This document shows, piece by piece, positions 44,869-54,800 of a DNA stretch of 64,000 bases. The DNA comes from Streptococcus oralis (GTDB taxonomy: Bacteria; Bacillota; Bacilli; Lactobacillales; Streptococcaceae). Every line of letters starts with the position of its first letter. Within the stretch, counting starts at the first letter, position 1. Location of the stretch: positions 725,908 to 789,907 of the forward strand of contig NZ_KQ969037.1 in assembly GCF_001578705.1 (NCBI RefSeq), in the 5' to 3' direction. Made by a program: the position numbers and the translations under genes. The notes beneath the pieces are model-generated. The model had not been told where the DNA came from, ran no database searches, and saw only the letters and a list, made by a program, of their open reading frames with translations.

Positions 44869-45888
44869 TTAGTCTTCAAATCCATTTGGATGCTTGCTTT
44901 GCCAACGCCAGGCGTCTTCACACATTTGGGTGATGTCGAGTTCCGCTTCCCAACCGAGTTCTGCTTTAGCTTTTGCTGGGTCTGAGTAGCAGGCAGCGAT
45001 ATCACCTGGGCGGCGTTCTACGATGCGGTAAGGAATTGGGCGTCCCACTGCTTTTTCCATGTTTTGGATTATTTCAAGAACTGAGTAACCTTTACCAGTT
45101 CCAAGGTTATAAACATTAAGGCCTGAACCTTTTTGGAGTTTTTTCAAAGCTGCAACGTGACCTTTGGCTAGGTCTACAACGTGGATATAGTCACGAACCC
45201 CGGTTCCATCTTCTGTATCGTAATCATCTCCAAAAACTTGTACTTGTTCTAGTTTGCCCACTGCTACCTGTGAAACATAAGGCAAGAGATTGTTTGGAAT
45301 GCCGTTAGGATTTTCTCCCAAGTCTCCACTTTCATGCGCTCCGATTGGATTAAAGTAACGAAGCAAGACCACATTCCATTCTGAGTCTGCTTTGTAGATA
45401 TCGGTCAAAATTTCCTCTAGCATGAGTTTGGTACGACCGTATGGATTGGTCACTGAAAGTGGGAAATCTTCTAGAATTGGTACAGTATGGGGATCACCGT
45501 AAACTGTCGCAGAAGAACTGAAGATGATGTTCTTACAGTTATTTTCTTCCATGGCTTTTAGAAGGCTGACAGTTCCTGCGATATTGTTGTCATAGTAGGC
45601 AAGAGGGATACGTGTTGATTCACCTACAGCCTTCAAACCAGCGAAGTGAATGACACCAGTGGGTTCTTCCTGCTTGAAAATATCTCTGAGGGTATCTGTA
45701 TCACGGATATCTGCCTCATAGAAAGGCACCTCAACTCCTGTGATTCTTTCAACAACTTCTATACTTTTACGATTGCTGTTGACAAGATTATCCACCACAA
45801 CAACTTGATGACCTGCTTGGATCAACTCAATCACAGTGTGGGTTCCGATAAAACCAGCTCCACCAGTTACCAAAATCTTTTCTTGCAT
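44869..45888 (-). CDS. galE: UDP-glucose 4-epimerase
   Basis: 339 residues, extended short-chain dehydrogenase. NAD loop GGAGFIGTHTV, catalytic SSSATVYG and YGRTK (Tyr and Lys). It interconverts UDP-glucose and UDP-galactose for surface polysaccharides. Its 3' end touches the start of the glycosyltransferase gene, forming a two-gene unit. Confidence 0.95.
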   Translation of the reverse strand: MQEKILVTGGAGFIGTHTVIELIQAGHQVVVVDNLVNSNRKSIEVVERITGVEVPFYEADIRDTDTLRDIFKQEEPTGVIHFAGLKAVGESTRIPLAYYDNNIAGTVSLLKAMEENNCKNIIFSSSATVYGDPHTVPILEDFPLSVTNPYGRTKLMLEEILTDIYKADSEWNVVLLRYFNPIGAHESGDLGENPNGIPNNLLPYVSQVAVGKLEQVQVFGDDYDTEDGTGVRDYIHVVDLAKGHVAALKKLQKGSGLNVYNLGTGKGYSVLEIIQNMEKAVGRPIPYRIVERRPGDIAACYSDPAKAKAELGWEAELDITQMCEDAWRWQSKHPNGFED

Positions 45889-45991
45889 CTTTTTTCCTCG
45901 ATTCTCGGATTATTTTTTCTTATTTTATCATTTTTGATAGGGAATGTCATTTGCCATCCTAAACCACCTGCTAAAATTTCAGTAAAATGCT

Positions 45992-46099
45992 TATACTCTT
46001 CGAAAATCCAATTCAAACAACGTCAGCTTCGCCTTGCCGTACTCAAGTACAGCCTTCGGCTAGCTTCCTAGTTTGTTCTTTGATTTTCATTGAGTATTA
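45992..46099 (+). repeat. BOX element (boxA-boxC type)
   Basis: TATACTCTTCGAAAATCC and AACGTCAGCTTCGCCTTGCC mark boxA, and AGCCTTCGGCTAGCTTCC with GATTTTCATTGAGTATTA mark boxC. There is no recognisable boxB between them. The ends are partly inverted copies. BOX elements are characteristic of pneumococcus and its close relatives. The last bases form the stop codon of the oxidoreductase gene at 46097. Confidence 0.9.
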
Positions 46100-47200
46100 T
46101 TCACTTTTTACTCGTTTGACATAGTTTGCAATGGGATAGTTTACTGGGTCCAAAGTCAACTCCTTGTCTTGGACCAGCTGGGCTAGATGGTAACCAATGA
46201 TCGGACCCGTTGTGAGGCCCGATGAACCTAGTCCACTAGCCGCATAGACACCTGCTAAACCAGGTACCTGTCCAAAGAAAGGTGAGAAATCACGAGTATA
46301 GGCGCGGATTCCCACACGTTCAGCTCTTGAAGTCGCTTTAGCTAAGGCTGGATAGTGAGGCAAGGCTGCTTCCTCCATTTGTTGGAGCAAGCTTTCATCC
46401 ACTGTCAAGTCAAATCCCATGTCATTTTCATGGGTAGCACCTAAGGACAATTTCCCATCTGCAAAAGGAATCAAATCCCATTCCCCTTCTGGCATGACAA
46501 CAGGGTATGATTCCATGTCTTGAGAAATCTGATAGTCTCGGAGTTGCCCCTTTTGAGGACGAACATCTACCTCATATCCTAAAGGCTCCAAAATGTCCTT
46601 CAACCAAGCTCCCGTCGCCAAAATAACCTGATCAAACACCTCTTCGCCAATCTGGTAGCCTGATGATAAAGGTGTCAGACTCACTTTTTCTTTGACCAGC
46701 TTGACTTGACTGGCTTCTAGCAAACGATTCACTAATAGTTGACCATCTACTCTCGCTCCACCAGAAGCATAGAGCAGGCGGTCAAATCCCTGCAAGCCAG
46801 GGAATAATTCATTAGCTGATGCTTGATCCAAAATAGCTAACTGGCCTATCAAGGGAGAATCTTCTCTGCGCTGGAGGGCTAGTTCATAGAGTTCTTCTAG
46901 CTTGGATTCGTCCTTTTTCAAGAGAAAAACTCCCGAGCGCTGGTAAAAGTCGTTTTTCTGACCAGACTTTTCTAAATCAGCCAACAAATCCACATAAAAG
47001 TCAGCCCCCAAGCGCGCCATCTTGTACCAGGCTTTATTACGGCGTTTGGAAAACCAAGGACTGATAATTCCTGCTGCTGCCTTGGTTGCCTGACCCTGAC
47101 CATGGTCAAAAACGGTTACCTCTAGCTCACTTTCTTTAGATAGGTAGTGGGCAGCTGTCGCCCCTACAATCCCTGCTCCAATAATGGCAACTTTTTTCAT
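46097..47200 (-). CDS. DadA-family FAD-dependent amino acid oxidoreductase
   Basis: About 367 residues from MKKVAIIGAGIVG. The Rossmann FAD motif is GAGIVGATAAHYLS; the DAO fold continues with ATKAAAGIISPW and the C-terminal GLGSSGLTTGPIIGYHLA. The family oxidises amino acids such as D-alanine, glycine or sarcosine; the substrate is not predictable. Its stop codon lies within the end of a BOX element. It follows the Nif3-like gene by ~16 bp. Confidence 0.85.
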   Translation of the reverse strand: MKKVAIIGAGIVGATAAHYLSKESELEVTVFDHGQGQATKAAAGIISPWFSKRRNKAWYKMARLGADFYVDLLADLEKSGQKNDFYQRSGVFLLKKDESKLEELYELALQRREDSPLIGQLAILDQASANELFPGLQGFDRLLYASGGARVDGQLLVNRLLEASQVKLVKEKVSLTPLSSGYQIGEEVFDQVILATGAWLKDILEPLGYEVDVRPQKGQLRDYQISQDMESYPVVMPEGEWDLIPFADGKLSLGATHENDMGFDLTVDESLLQQMEEAALPHYPALAKATSRAERVGIRAYTRDFSPFFGQVPGLAGVYAASGLGSSGLTTGPIIGYHLAQLVQDKELTLDPVNYPIANYVKRVKSE

Positions 47201-47216
47201 TGTCTTCACCTTCTAA

Positions 47217-48014
47217 CTAGATATGGTGGAAAGGATTGGTCGATGCTTGGCTAGGTATGATATCAATGGTCCAGCCTTTCTCTTCCTTCCATTGAGTAAG
47301 AAGTGCTGCGACTCTTTCCACAAAAAGCACTTCGATATAATGTCCAGGATCCAGTGCCAGCAAGCCATCCGACAGCATATCCTGAGCAGTGTGGTAGTAA
47401 ATATCCCCAGTGATATAGACATCTGCCCCTTTTGCCAAAGCATCAGAGTAGAAAGACTGCCCACTGCCACCACAGATGGCCACTCTTGAAATAGGCTTCT
47501 GCAAATCACTCTCTTGATAATGCACCATTCGAAGACTATCTAGACCAAAGACTTGTTTGACATGCTGGGCCAATTCCCCAAATGTCTGAGTTTGAATATT
47601 TCCAATCCGACCAATTCCCCGTTCAGGACCTGTCTCCTGAAGATAAGTCGTCCCCTCAATGCCTAGCATCTGGCAAAACCAGTCATTTAGCCCGTTCTCA
47701 ACAATATCAATATTGGTATGACTGACATAAACTGCGATATCATGCTTAATCAAATCAATGTAAATCTGATTTTGAGGACGACTAGCTACCAGATTCTTGA
47801 TAGGACGAAAGATCGGTGCGTGCTTGACGATAATCAAATCCACCCCCTTTTCAATGGCCTCTGCCACCGTCTCTTCGCGTATATCAAGGGCAACCATGAC
47901 CCTTTGGATATCCTTGTCCAAAGTGCCGATTTGCAGGCCACGACTGTCTCCCTCCATAGAAAATTCCTGAGGGCAAAAGGCTTCATAGCGTTTAATCACT
48001 TCACTTGCTAACAT
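47217..48014 (-). CDS. Nif3-like dinuclear metal-centre protein
   Basis: 265 residues, YqfO/Nif3 family. Metal ligands are in [16 protein letters not shown], and the late [13 protein letters not shown] with GHYIEV. Some members have GTP cyclohydrolase I activity in other bacteria, but the role here is unknown. It overlaps trmK by 14 bp, the standard Firmicute pair. Confidence 0.88.
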   Translation of the reverse strand: MLASEVIKRYEAFCPQEFSMEGDSRGLQIGTLDKDIQRVMVALDIREETVAEAIEKGVDLIIVKHAPIFRPIKNLVASRPQNQIYIDLIKHDIAVYVSHTNIDIVENGLNDWFCQMLGIEGTTYLQETGPERGIGRIGNIQTQTFGELAQHVKQVFGLDSLRMVHYQESDLQKPISRVAICGGSGQSFYSDALAKGADVYITGDIYYHTAQDMLSDGLLALDPGHYIEVLFVERVAALLTQWKEEKGWTIDIIPSQASTNPFHHI

Positions 48015-48678
48015 GGAGCACCTCCTTGATGGCTTGAATTTTATGAGCTAGAACTTGACGTTCCTCCAGATTTTTTTCTGGGATTTGGTCAAGAGCAAAC
48101 TCTAACTTAGCTGCTTCTTTTTGCCACTTTTGTACAAAAACCGGACTAACTTCTTTGGACAAGAAAGGGCCAAAGCGAACATCACTGGTTGATAACTTCA
48201 TTTGTCCCGCTTCCACCACTAGAATTTCATAAAACTTGCCAGCTTCTTCTAGGATGCTTTCTGCTACAATCTGAAATCCGTGCTCTTGTAACCAGATGCG
48301 CAAGTCGTCTTCACGATTATTGGGCTGGAGGATTAAACGTTCTACACTCGCAAGTTTATCCAATCCTTCTTCTAATATGGTCGCAATCAAACGCCCTCCC
48401 ATACCAGCAATGGTGATAACCGACACTTGGTCTTCCTCTTCAAAGGCTGCCAAGCCATTGGCTAAACGGACTTGGATTTTCTCCTTTAAACCATGAGCTT
48501 CAACATTCTTGACCGCGGACTGGTAGGGTCCTTCCACAACCTCACCTGCAATAGCATGCTCTATATGGCCTTTCTCTACCAAATCGATCGGTAGATAAGC
48601 ATGGTCACTTCCCACATCTAGTAAAACGGCCCCCTGTGGCACAAAGGAAGCTACCAATTCTAATCTCTTTGAAATCAT
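48001..48678 (-). CDS. trmK: tRNA A22 N1-methyltransferase TrmK
   Basis: 225 residues. SAM motif [24 protein letters not shown] and [10 protein letters not shown] are signature segments of TrmK. It methylates N1 of adenosine 22 in the D-arm of certain tRNAs. It opens the trmK-nif3-dadA-like operon. Confidence 0.92.
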   Translation of the reverse strand: MISKRLELVASFVPQGAVLLDVGSDHAYLPIDLVEKGHIEHAIAGEVVEGPYQSAVKNVEAHGLKEKIQVRLANGLAAFEEEDQVSVITIAGMGGRLIATILEEGLDKLASVERLILQPNNREDDLRIWLQEHGFQIVAESILEEAGKFYEILVVEAGQMKLSTSDVRFGPFLSKEVSPVFVQKWQKEAAKLEFALDQIPEKNLEERQVLAHKIQAIKEVLHVSK

Positions 48679-48744
48679 CTTCTCTCACTTTCCAAAACTC
48701 TATTGCCTCTTATTATACCACATTTTAGCTAGCAATCTTGCCCT

Positions 48745-48780
48745 TAAAAAAGACCACAATCCACAGATTGCAGTCTTTCT
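48745..48780 (-). terminator. Terminator of the 48781-51117 ATPase gene
   Basis: On the minus strand AAAGACTGCAATC, TGTG loop, GATTGTGGTCTTT (one mismatch), then a T-run. Confidence 0.82.
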
Positions 48781-51117
48781 TTATTTTCTGGCTTGGTAAC
48801 GACTAGTTAGAATGAAAATTAAGGTAAATACCAGCATCATGGCCCCATAAACAGGTAGTGTATGTCCTGTTAAGGTCGAAATTTCAAGTAGCTTTTGAAT
48901 CATTGGGAAGAGAGCTGTAGCTAGGAAACCTCCTACTGACCAAATAACCAAGAGTACACGCCAAAGGGTGAATGGCATGCAGGCTCTAAATACAGATAAG
49001 AAACCAATTGACCCCAAGAGATAATAGAGGAGGGTTGATATTTCTATCTCAGACCAACCTTGGCTCGCTCCAAATATTTTCACAAAAAGAACGCTAAACA
49101 CGACCATGAGTGCACTTGGTAGAGCACGAAGCATGGATCTTCTGAGGAAGTTTGGCTCGACAGGTTTGATATTTCGCTCAAAAGTCAGAACGAATGGTGG
49201 GAAACCTTCCACGAACTGGTCGATCATGGTAATCTGAATCGGAATGAAAGGGAAAATCAAAATCCATTCAGACCGTCCCAGAAGAGCACTGGCAATACAG
49301 ATAACTGCGAGCAAGAAGGAATAGATGGTCTTTATCAAGAAAATCGGTGCAATGTGGGCGATGTTATTGACCACACGACGACCTTCAAAGAGAATCTCAG
49401 GAACATCATTAAAGTCTGAGTTCAAAAGAACCAGATTGGCAATCTGACGAGTCGCCGGATCTCCCTCAGCCATCACGATCGAACAATCTGCCTCACGAAG
49501 AGCCAGGATATCATTGACACCATCCCCTGTCATAGCTGTTGTATGCCCTGCTTTTTTCAGAGTTTGGATGATGAGTTTCTTTTGATGAGGGGAAACACGA
49601 CCAAAAATTGCTGTTTCCTCAGCTATGGCAATCAATTCCTCATCCGTGATTTTCGAACAATCTACATAGCTGTGATAGTCTGCAAAGCCAGCCTTCTGGG
49701 CAATGCTGGAAACCGTAACGGGATTGTCACCAGAGATAATCTTGAGTCCCACTTCCTGGGAACGAAGATAGTCTAGTGTCTCAGCTGCTCCTTCTCGAAT
49801 GGGGTCCAAAATCTCCAGCAAGGCTAGAGCCTGGATATCAGATGGTTTCTGTGGTTTGTGATGGTCTAGTTCTTCCTGACTGAGGGCTAAGACCAAGACA
49901 CGAGACCCTCTCTCCAAGGCCTCTCTAGCTTCTGGGACTTCAGAGTCCAACAACATCTCAGGCGCCCCTAAGAAAACCGTTCCTAGACCTTCCAATTCCA
50001 TAGCACCCCACTTGCGGTCGCTTGAGAAGGGAAGATTCGAAAGCATGGGATAGGCTACCTGTCCTTGGAAACGCTGACGAATGGCTTGGGCTGTTGGATT
50101 TTTATCCTCACTATGAGCGATGTAGCTGGTTAGAATACTGGCAATAGCCTCGTCACCATAAGTTTCCGTCAGTGGAAGAACAGCCTCCACTTGCATCTTT
50201 CCTTGGGTTATGGTGCCCGTCTTGTCCAGACAGAGCATATCCACGCGCGCCAAGGTCTCAACAGAGTACATCTCTTGAACCAAGACCTTTTTCAAGCCCA
50301 GCTTAATCACTGCAGTCAAGAGAGAAGTAATGGTCAAAAGGGCGATTCCTTTGGGTAACATCCCTAAAAGGGCTGTTGACGAATTTACAACGGATGACTT
50401 GAGGGGTAGGCCTTTTAACATCAAGGCTTCTAGCAGGAGAGCTAGACCAAAGGGAATGATAATCTTCCCAGTAAAACCAGCTAACTTGTCCAGCGATTTC
50501 ATGATACGGGAGTTGATCGGTTTTACTGTCTTAGCTTCAAGCATGAGTTTGGAAGCATAGTTGTCTGCCCCAACATGGTGAACTTGAGCCAAAACTGCGC
50601 CACTGGCTAGGAAACTCCCTGACAAGAGCAAGGCATCAACTTCCTTTTGCACCAAATCACTCTCCCCCGTCAACATGGCTTCATTGACTTCCGCAAAGCC
50701 TTCCAAAACCCGCGCATCACTAGGAATCTGCTCTCCCGCAGATAAACGAATGACATCTCCTAGAACCAATTCTTCAGGATTGAGAGCGACTTCTTGACCA
50801 TCACGAATCGTTTTAACCTTTTCCTTAGTCATGAGATTGAGCTTGTCCACCATGTGTTTGGCTCGCAGCTCGGTCACAATCCCAGAAAAAGCGTTAAAGC
50901 AGATGACAGCAAAGAAGACCAGATTGCTCCAAGCCTGCACAAAGGCCAGCGCTAGGGAAATAACAAAGTTTAATGCGTTAAAAAGTGTAAAAACATTTCG
51001 TTTGATGATTTGCCAAGTACTGGTACTCGCTGATGCGGTAAAGTCATTGACCAAACCTTGAGCCTGTCTTTCCTTGACTTCTCTTTGGGTTAATCCCATT
51101 ATCTTATTTTTATCCAT
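48781..51117 (-). CDS. P-type cation ATPase (CtpE-like)
   Basis: 778 residues from MDKNKIMGLTQREV. P-ATPase motifs: LTGESD, DKTGTITQGKM phosphorylation site, GDGVNDILALREAD. Helix 4 (LLGMLPKGIALL) carries PKG rather than the PEGLP of Ca pumps or CPx of heavy-metal pumps, typical of the CtpE group implicated in calcium uptake in mycobacteria. Substrate is therefore a tentative Ca2+ or related cation. No metal-binding N-terminal domain. Monocistronic. Confidence 0.85.
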   Translation of the reverse strand: MDKNKIMGLTQREVKERQAQGLVNDFTASASTSTWQIIKRNVFTLFNALNFVISLALAFVQAWSNLVFFAVICFNAFSGIVTELRAKHMVDKLNLMTKEKVKTIRDGQEVALNPEELVLGDVIRLSAGEQIPSDARVLEGFAEVNEAMLTGESDLVQKEVDALLLSGSFLASGAVLAQVHHVGADNYASKLMLEAKTVKPINSRIMKSLDKLAGFTGKIIIPFGLALLLEALMLKGLPLKSSVVNSSTALLGMLPKGIALLTITSLLTAVIKLGLKKVLVQEMYSVETLARVDMLCLDKTGTITQGKMQVEAVLPLTETYGDEAIASILTSYIAHSEDKNPTAQAIRQRFQGQVAYPMLSNLPFSSDRKWGAMELEGLGTVFLGAPEMLLDSEVPEAREALERGSRVLVLALSQEELDHHKPQKPSDIQALALLEILDPIREGAAETLDYLRSQEVGLKIISGDNPVTVSSIAQKAGFADYHSYVDCSKITDEELIAIAEETAIFGRVSPHQKKLIIQTLKKAGHTTAMTGDGVNDILALREADCSIVMAEGDPATRQIANLVLLNSDFNDVPEILFEGRRVVNNIAHIAPIFLIKTIYSFLLAVICIASALLGRSEWILIFPFIPIQITMIDQFVEGFPPFVLTFERNIKPVEPNFLRRSMLRALPSALMVVFSVLFVKIFGASQGWSEIEISTLLYYLLGSIGFLSVFRACMPFTLWRVLLVIWSVGGFLATALFPMIQKLLEISTLTGHTLPVYGAMMLVFTLIFILTSRYQARK

Positions 51118-51190
51118 AAATTCTATCATATCATTTTTTTTAAAAGAATTCTAATCCCATCTAAAACTGTTGGCTGATAACTGAAAAAGT

Positions 51191-51219
51191 TTGCCAGTAG
51201 TCTTTTGATAAGGTATAAT
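51191..51219 (+). promoter_or_regulatory. Promoter of plsC
   Basis: TTGCCA (51191-51196), 17 bp, TATAAT (51214-51219); an AAGGAGG ribosome site and ATG at 51247 follow. Confidence 0.75.
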
Positions 51220-51246
51220 AAAAGTAATACAATCGAAGGAGGTCTC

Positions 51247-51996
51247 ATGTTTTATACTTATTTGCGTGGACTAGTCATGCTGATCTTGTGGTCCATCAAT
51301 GGCAATGCCCACTATCACAATACTGATAAAATCCCTAATCGAGACGAAAACTATATCCTTGTCGCTCCTCATCGTACTTGGTGGGATCCTGTATATATGG
51401 CCTTTGCGACCAAGCCAAAACAGTTCATCTTTATGGCCAAAAAAGAGCTTTTTAGCAACCGCATCTTTGGCTGGTGGATCCGTATGTGTGGCGCCTTTCC
51501 TATCGACCGAGAAAATCCTAGCGCTTCTGCCATCAAGTTTCCTATCAATGTCCTCAAAAAAAGCGACCGTTCTCTCATCATGTTCCCAAGTGGGAGCCGC
51601 CACTCAAACGATGTCAAGGGTGGCGTAGCCTTGATTGCCAAAATGGCCAAGGTCCGTATCATGCCTGTCACCTACACCGGTCCCATGACCTTGAAAGGCT
51701 TGGTTAGCCGTGAGCGCGTCGATATGAACTTTGGAAATCCAATCGATATCTCAGACATCAAGAAAATGAATGATGAAGGAATCGAAATGGTTGCAGATCG
51801 TATCCAAGCAGAATTCCAACGTTTGGATGAAGAAACCAAACAATGGCACAACGATAAAAAACCAAACCCACTATGGTGGTTTGTCCGCATCCCTGCCCTT
51901 ATCCTTGCAGTGCTTGTTGGTATCCTAACGATTATCTTTACCTTCATCGCAAGCTTTATCTGGAATCCAGATAAGAAGAGAGAGGCTCTTGGTTAA
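51247..51996 (+). CDS. plsC: 1-acyl-glycerol-3-phosphate acyltransferase
   Basis: 249 residues; the start at MFYTYLRGLVM is fixed by AAGGAGG. Catalytic HRTWWD (the HX4D motif), FPIDRENPSA, and FPSGSRH as the EGTR-equivalent motif. A C-terminal membrane helix (ALILAVLVGILTIIFTFIASF) anchors it. It adds the second acyl chain to make phosphatidic acid for membrane lipids. Confidence 0.9.
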   Translation: MFYTYLRGLVMLILWSINGNAHYHNTDKIPNRDENYILVAPHRTWWDPVYMAFATKPKQFIFMAKKELFSNRIFGWWIRMCGAFPIDRENPSASAIKFPINVLKKSDRSLIMFPSGSRHSNDVKGGVALIAKMAKVRIMPVTYTGPMTLKGLVSRERVDMNFGNPIDISDIKKMNDEGIEMVADRIQAEFQRLDEETKQWHNDKKPNPLWWFVRIPALILAVLVGILTIIFTFIASFIWNPDKKREALG

Positions 51997-52061
51997 GACA
52001 ATGAGAACCGCTGGACAAAAACTCGATTTTAAGAGAAAATCCAGCAAGCCTTTCCATCAAA

Positions 52062-52108
52062 AATGCATAGTATCAATGTTTTTGGACACTTGATGCTATG
52101 CATTTCTT
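52062..52108. terminator. Long hairpin after plsC
   Basis: AAATGCATAG/CTATGCATTT with further pairing (ATCAA/TTGAT) makes a ~15-bp stem over a 15-nt loop. T-rich sequence follows, so it probably terminates plsC. Confidence 0.6.
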
Positions 52109-52164
52109 ATGATCTTTATCCCTGTATAACCAGAAGAAAACTCTACATTCTATACAGAAATTTT

Positions 52165-52193
52165 TTGACGAATTACTTTGATTTTGATATTAT
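52165..52193 (+). promoter_or_regulatory. Promoter of the vWA surface protein gene
   Basis: TTGACG (52165-52170), 17 bp, TATTAT (52188-52193), 28 bp before the ATG with AAGGAGGG in between. Confidence 0.7.
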
Positions 52194-52220
52194 ATTATTA
52201 AAAAAGGAGGGATTTTTATA

Positions 52221-53585
52221 ATGAATCATAAACATTCTTTATTTGGGAAGTGCAAGTCTGTTTTATTGACGGTTGCTCTAGCGTCTGCCTTTACAGCAGT
52301 GGGGCAAGTTGATGCTGATGAGGTAAAAAATCCAAGTCAAGTTGCTAATGATCTTGCTCAAGTGGGTTCAAATGAACTTTCCACTAAAACTACTCAAACT
52401 AATCAACAAATTTCCGAAACAGTTAAGGAGATTCAAGATAAAGTTAATGTCTCTGTAGTACCACTTAATAAAGCTCAACCTGGTGATATAGTTAAAGTAA
52501 CTACTACTTCAACGGACGCCAAGGTAGATACTAAAGAAAACACAGCTGGTACAGAAGCAACTGCCAAAGCAGAGACTTCTGTAAGTGTTGAAACAACTCA
52601 TTTAGCTGCTAAGGGAACTGCCGTTGGAGAAAAGACACCTGTTACAACAACAAAGACTGTTACAGATCACGTTAATACAGATGACTATGTAGCTAATGTT
52701 ACTCAAACTATCAAGAAAACTACATTTGAAAAAGTTTTGAAAGAAGCAGATGTAATAATTACTAAACAAGCGGCTGGTTCTGCAGATATCGTCTTTACTA
52801 TTGATAAGTCAGGTTCAATGGATTCTTCTATTCAAAATGTTGTACAGAATATCGAGAACTTTGTCCGTGATTTGGCTAATAAAAAAGTTGATGCTCGTCT
52901 TGGCTTAATCGCGTATGAGGCTGCTGACAATGTTCAATATTTCGATTTTAATGGATCTAAATTCACTAAGAATGTAGAGGAGTATATTAAGGCGCTTAGA
53001 TCTATTCGAACATACGGCGGAACAGAAGAGCCTACAGTCCCTCTACATCATATTGCAACCTCAAAAGATTATGATTGGTCTACAGCTTCTAATAATCGTC
53101 GTTTTGCATTCTTAATTACTGATGAAAGTATTGATTTCCGTACTCCAGGCATTCCAACAGTAGAAGAGACTCTGAAAGCTCTTAAAGCAGCAGATATTTC
53201 TCTATCAGTTGTAGGGATGAGATACGAAGAATCGACCTTCAAACCTTTAGTTGAGGGGACAAAAGGGCTTTATCTTAATATTAATCAAGAATTTTCTAGT
53301 CTTTTAAATCGTGATTTTACAAATCATGTTGTTAAGACTGTCCAAGAAGGACGTGTTTACCGCATCGTAACAGAGAAATATGACTTCTTAACAGAGGCGC
53401 ATGTCGTACTTAAACCAAAACCTATCGGAAGCACAAAGGCAGTTTATCATACTTCTGCACTTTCTAATAAGGTATCTGAATTACCCAAAACTGGTGAAAA
53501 GGCATCTTCTAATTTATCCGTACTTGGAGTTGCCTTAATTGCAGTAGCCTCTAGTCTGACTGTTGGTGTTAAGAAAAAAGATTAA
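52221..53585 (+). CDS. LPXTG-anchored surface protein with von Willebrand A domain
   Basis: 454 residues. Signal peptide (SVLLTVALASAFTAVGQVDA) cut near residue 32; a Thr/Lys-rich stalk to ~180; vWA domain ~188-370 with the MIDAS motif IDKSGSMDSS (residues 194-203), a TYGGTEEP metal Thr and LITDES; then LPKTG at 421-425, a hydrophobic helix and KKKD tail for sortase anchoring. No collagen or pilus accessory domains are present, and no sortase or pilin gene is adjacent, so it is a stand-alone adhesin-like protein. Its ligand is unknown. It is not part of the pneumococcal core I remember. Confidence 0.9.
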   Translation: MNHKHSLFGKCKSVLLTVALASAFTAVGQVDADEVKNPSQVANDLAQVGSNELSTKTTQTNQQISETVKEIQDKVNVSVVPLNKAQPGDIVKVTTTSTDAKVDTKENTAGTEATAKAETSVSVETTHLAAKGTAVGEKTPVTTTKTVTDHVNTDDYVANVTQTIKKTTFEKVLKEADVIITKQAAGSADIVFTIDKSGSMDSSIQNVVQNIENFVRDLANKKVDARLGLIAYEAADNVQYFDFNGSKFTKNVEEYIKALRSIRTYGGTEEPTVPLHHIATSKDYDWSTASNNRRFAFLITDESIDFRTPGIPTVEETLKALKAADISLSVVGMRYEESTFKPLVEGTKGLYLNINQEFSSLLNRDFTNHVVKTVQEGRVYRIVTEKYDFLTEAHVVLKPKPIGSTKAVYHTSALSNKVSELPKTGEKASSNLSVLGVALIAVASSLTVGVKKKD

Positions 53586-53676
53586 AGAGATTCTTTTCAT
53601 ATAGAAGGTAGAGGAAAGGAGTTTTGCACCATTTAGATTCTTTACCAACTATAATAAGAGAAAAATAGTTAACAAT

Positions 53677-53706
53677 GAGAGAGGGCCTCTTGGTCCTCTC
53701 TTTTAA
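53677..53706 (+). terminator. Terminator of the vWA gene
   Basis: AGAGAGG/CCTCTCT stem followed by TTTTAAT on the plus strand. Confidence 0.75.
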
Positions 53707-54106
53707 TATATTCAGAGCAAATTTCATATCCTACTCTATCATCTCAAAAAGATTTTGTCCCTCTTTCTTTAGAAATAAAGGAGTATTCTCTTTTATCAAA
53801 TAAATTCATGATGAAAATATCAGTCTTCAAAAATACATATTCCTAGTGTTAGTAATATGAAAACGATTGAGATTAAAGTGTGTGATTTTCTACAAATATC
53901 TATCATTTCATCAATCCTATGATATTCTTAATAAGTCTCGTCTGCTCCTTATAGAACTTGTATTTTTCTGCATTCAAAGAAACTCTAAAATCATAAAAAC
54001 GCATAATATAAGAAATTCAAAGAGTTCAATATTATGCGTTTTATTATGGAAAGTTTTACTGGATTTTCTCCTCAAATTTAATTTTTACCTTGTCTCTTCT
54101 CTTACT
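53707..54106. other. Gene-poor interval between vWA gene and broken esterase
   Basis: AT-rich; the plus-strand open frame here has no ribosome site and no protein-like composition. The only structure I see is a perfect 14-bp hairpin at 53996-54045, listed separately. Confidence 0.6.
53996..54045. terminator. Perfect hairpin downstream of the siderophore operon
   Basis: AAAACGCATAATAT/ATATTATGCGTTTT, 14-bp stem over a ~20-nt loop, with A- and T-runs. Probable terminator of the minus-strand operon ending at 54107. Confidence 0.7.
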
Positions 54107-54800
54107 TTATTCAATCTCCCATTTCTTTGCCAACCAGCTGGAAAAGGCCAGAAATCGCTCAGCCACTTGCTCATGATGTCCATGAGGATCAAAGACAAAC
54201 TGACCAGTCGGATAGTGTTTCTGAAGACTGGTATGGATCTGCTCAGCATAGGCTGGTGCTTGAGCCAAGCGATTGGTATGATGGGTTCCTTCTGTTTGAC
54301 CATTTTGTAAATACAGCAAGCAGTCCAAATTTTTCACTTTTTCTTCCTTGCAGTAAGTTGTAAATTCAGGATACCAAAAGGATCCGCAGATGGAGAAAAC
54401 ACAGGAGACCTTGTCAAAGCTGAAAAGACTGTAGACGGCCGCCAAACCACCTAGTGAGTACCCTCCATAGGCAAGGCGATTTTTGTCCAGTCTATAAAGC
54501 GACTGCAACTTTTCTAAAAGACTACCAAATAAATGACCATGATAGACGTTGGCCTGACCGCCAAAAATCTGGAGCTCCATCTCTCAGAGCAGATGCCTTC
54601 CAGGGAGTGTAATCGTCTAGGCGATTTTTAGAAGTCAAACCCACTAAAATCACAGATTCGGAAAGAGATGATAGGAAATCCAAGCTTCCATCATTTAAGA
54701 GAATAGCTGGATAGGTTTGATTAGGATCATAGGTCGAAGGAAGGCTGATTTTGACTTGGATTCCTTCCCAATCAAACTCATTATTTATTGATAAAGTCAT
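54107..54800 (-). pseudogene. Siderophore-type esterase, frameshifted
   Basis: Two frames of one alpha/beta hydrolase. The first part (from MTLSINNEFDWEG at 54800) has ISLPSTYDPNQTYPAILLND; the second has the nucleophile GGYSLGGL and the late His in DPHGHHEQ. Near 54560 a run of five T (minus strand) shifts the frame; with four T the join reads DGAPDFGGQANVYHG. Esterases of this Fes/IroE/BesA type cleave ester siderophores inside the cell. It is the last gene of the ABC transporter operon and overlaps the binding-protein gene by 20 bp. Sequencing error is possible. Confidence 0.8.

Noticed and set aside
53867-54310. 147-codon plus-strand open frame
   Set aside because: No ribosome site, odd composition, and half of it is antisense to the esterase gene.
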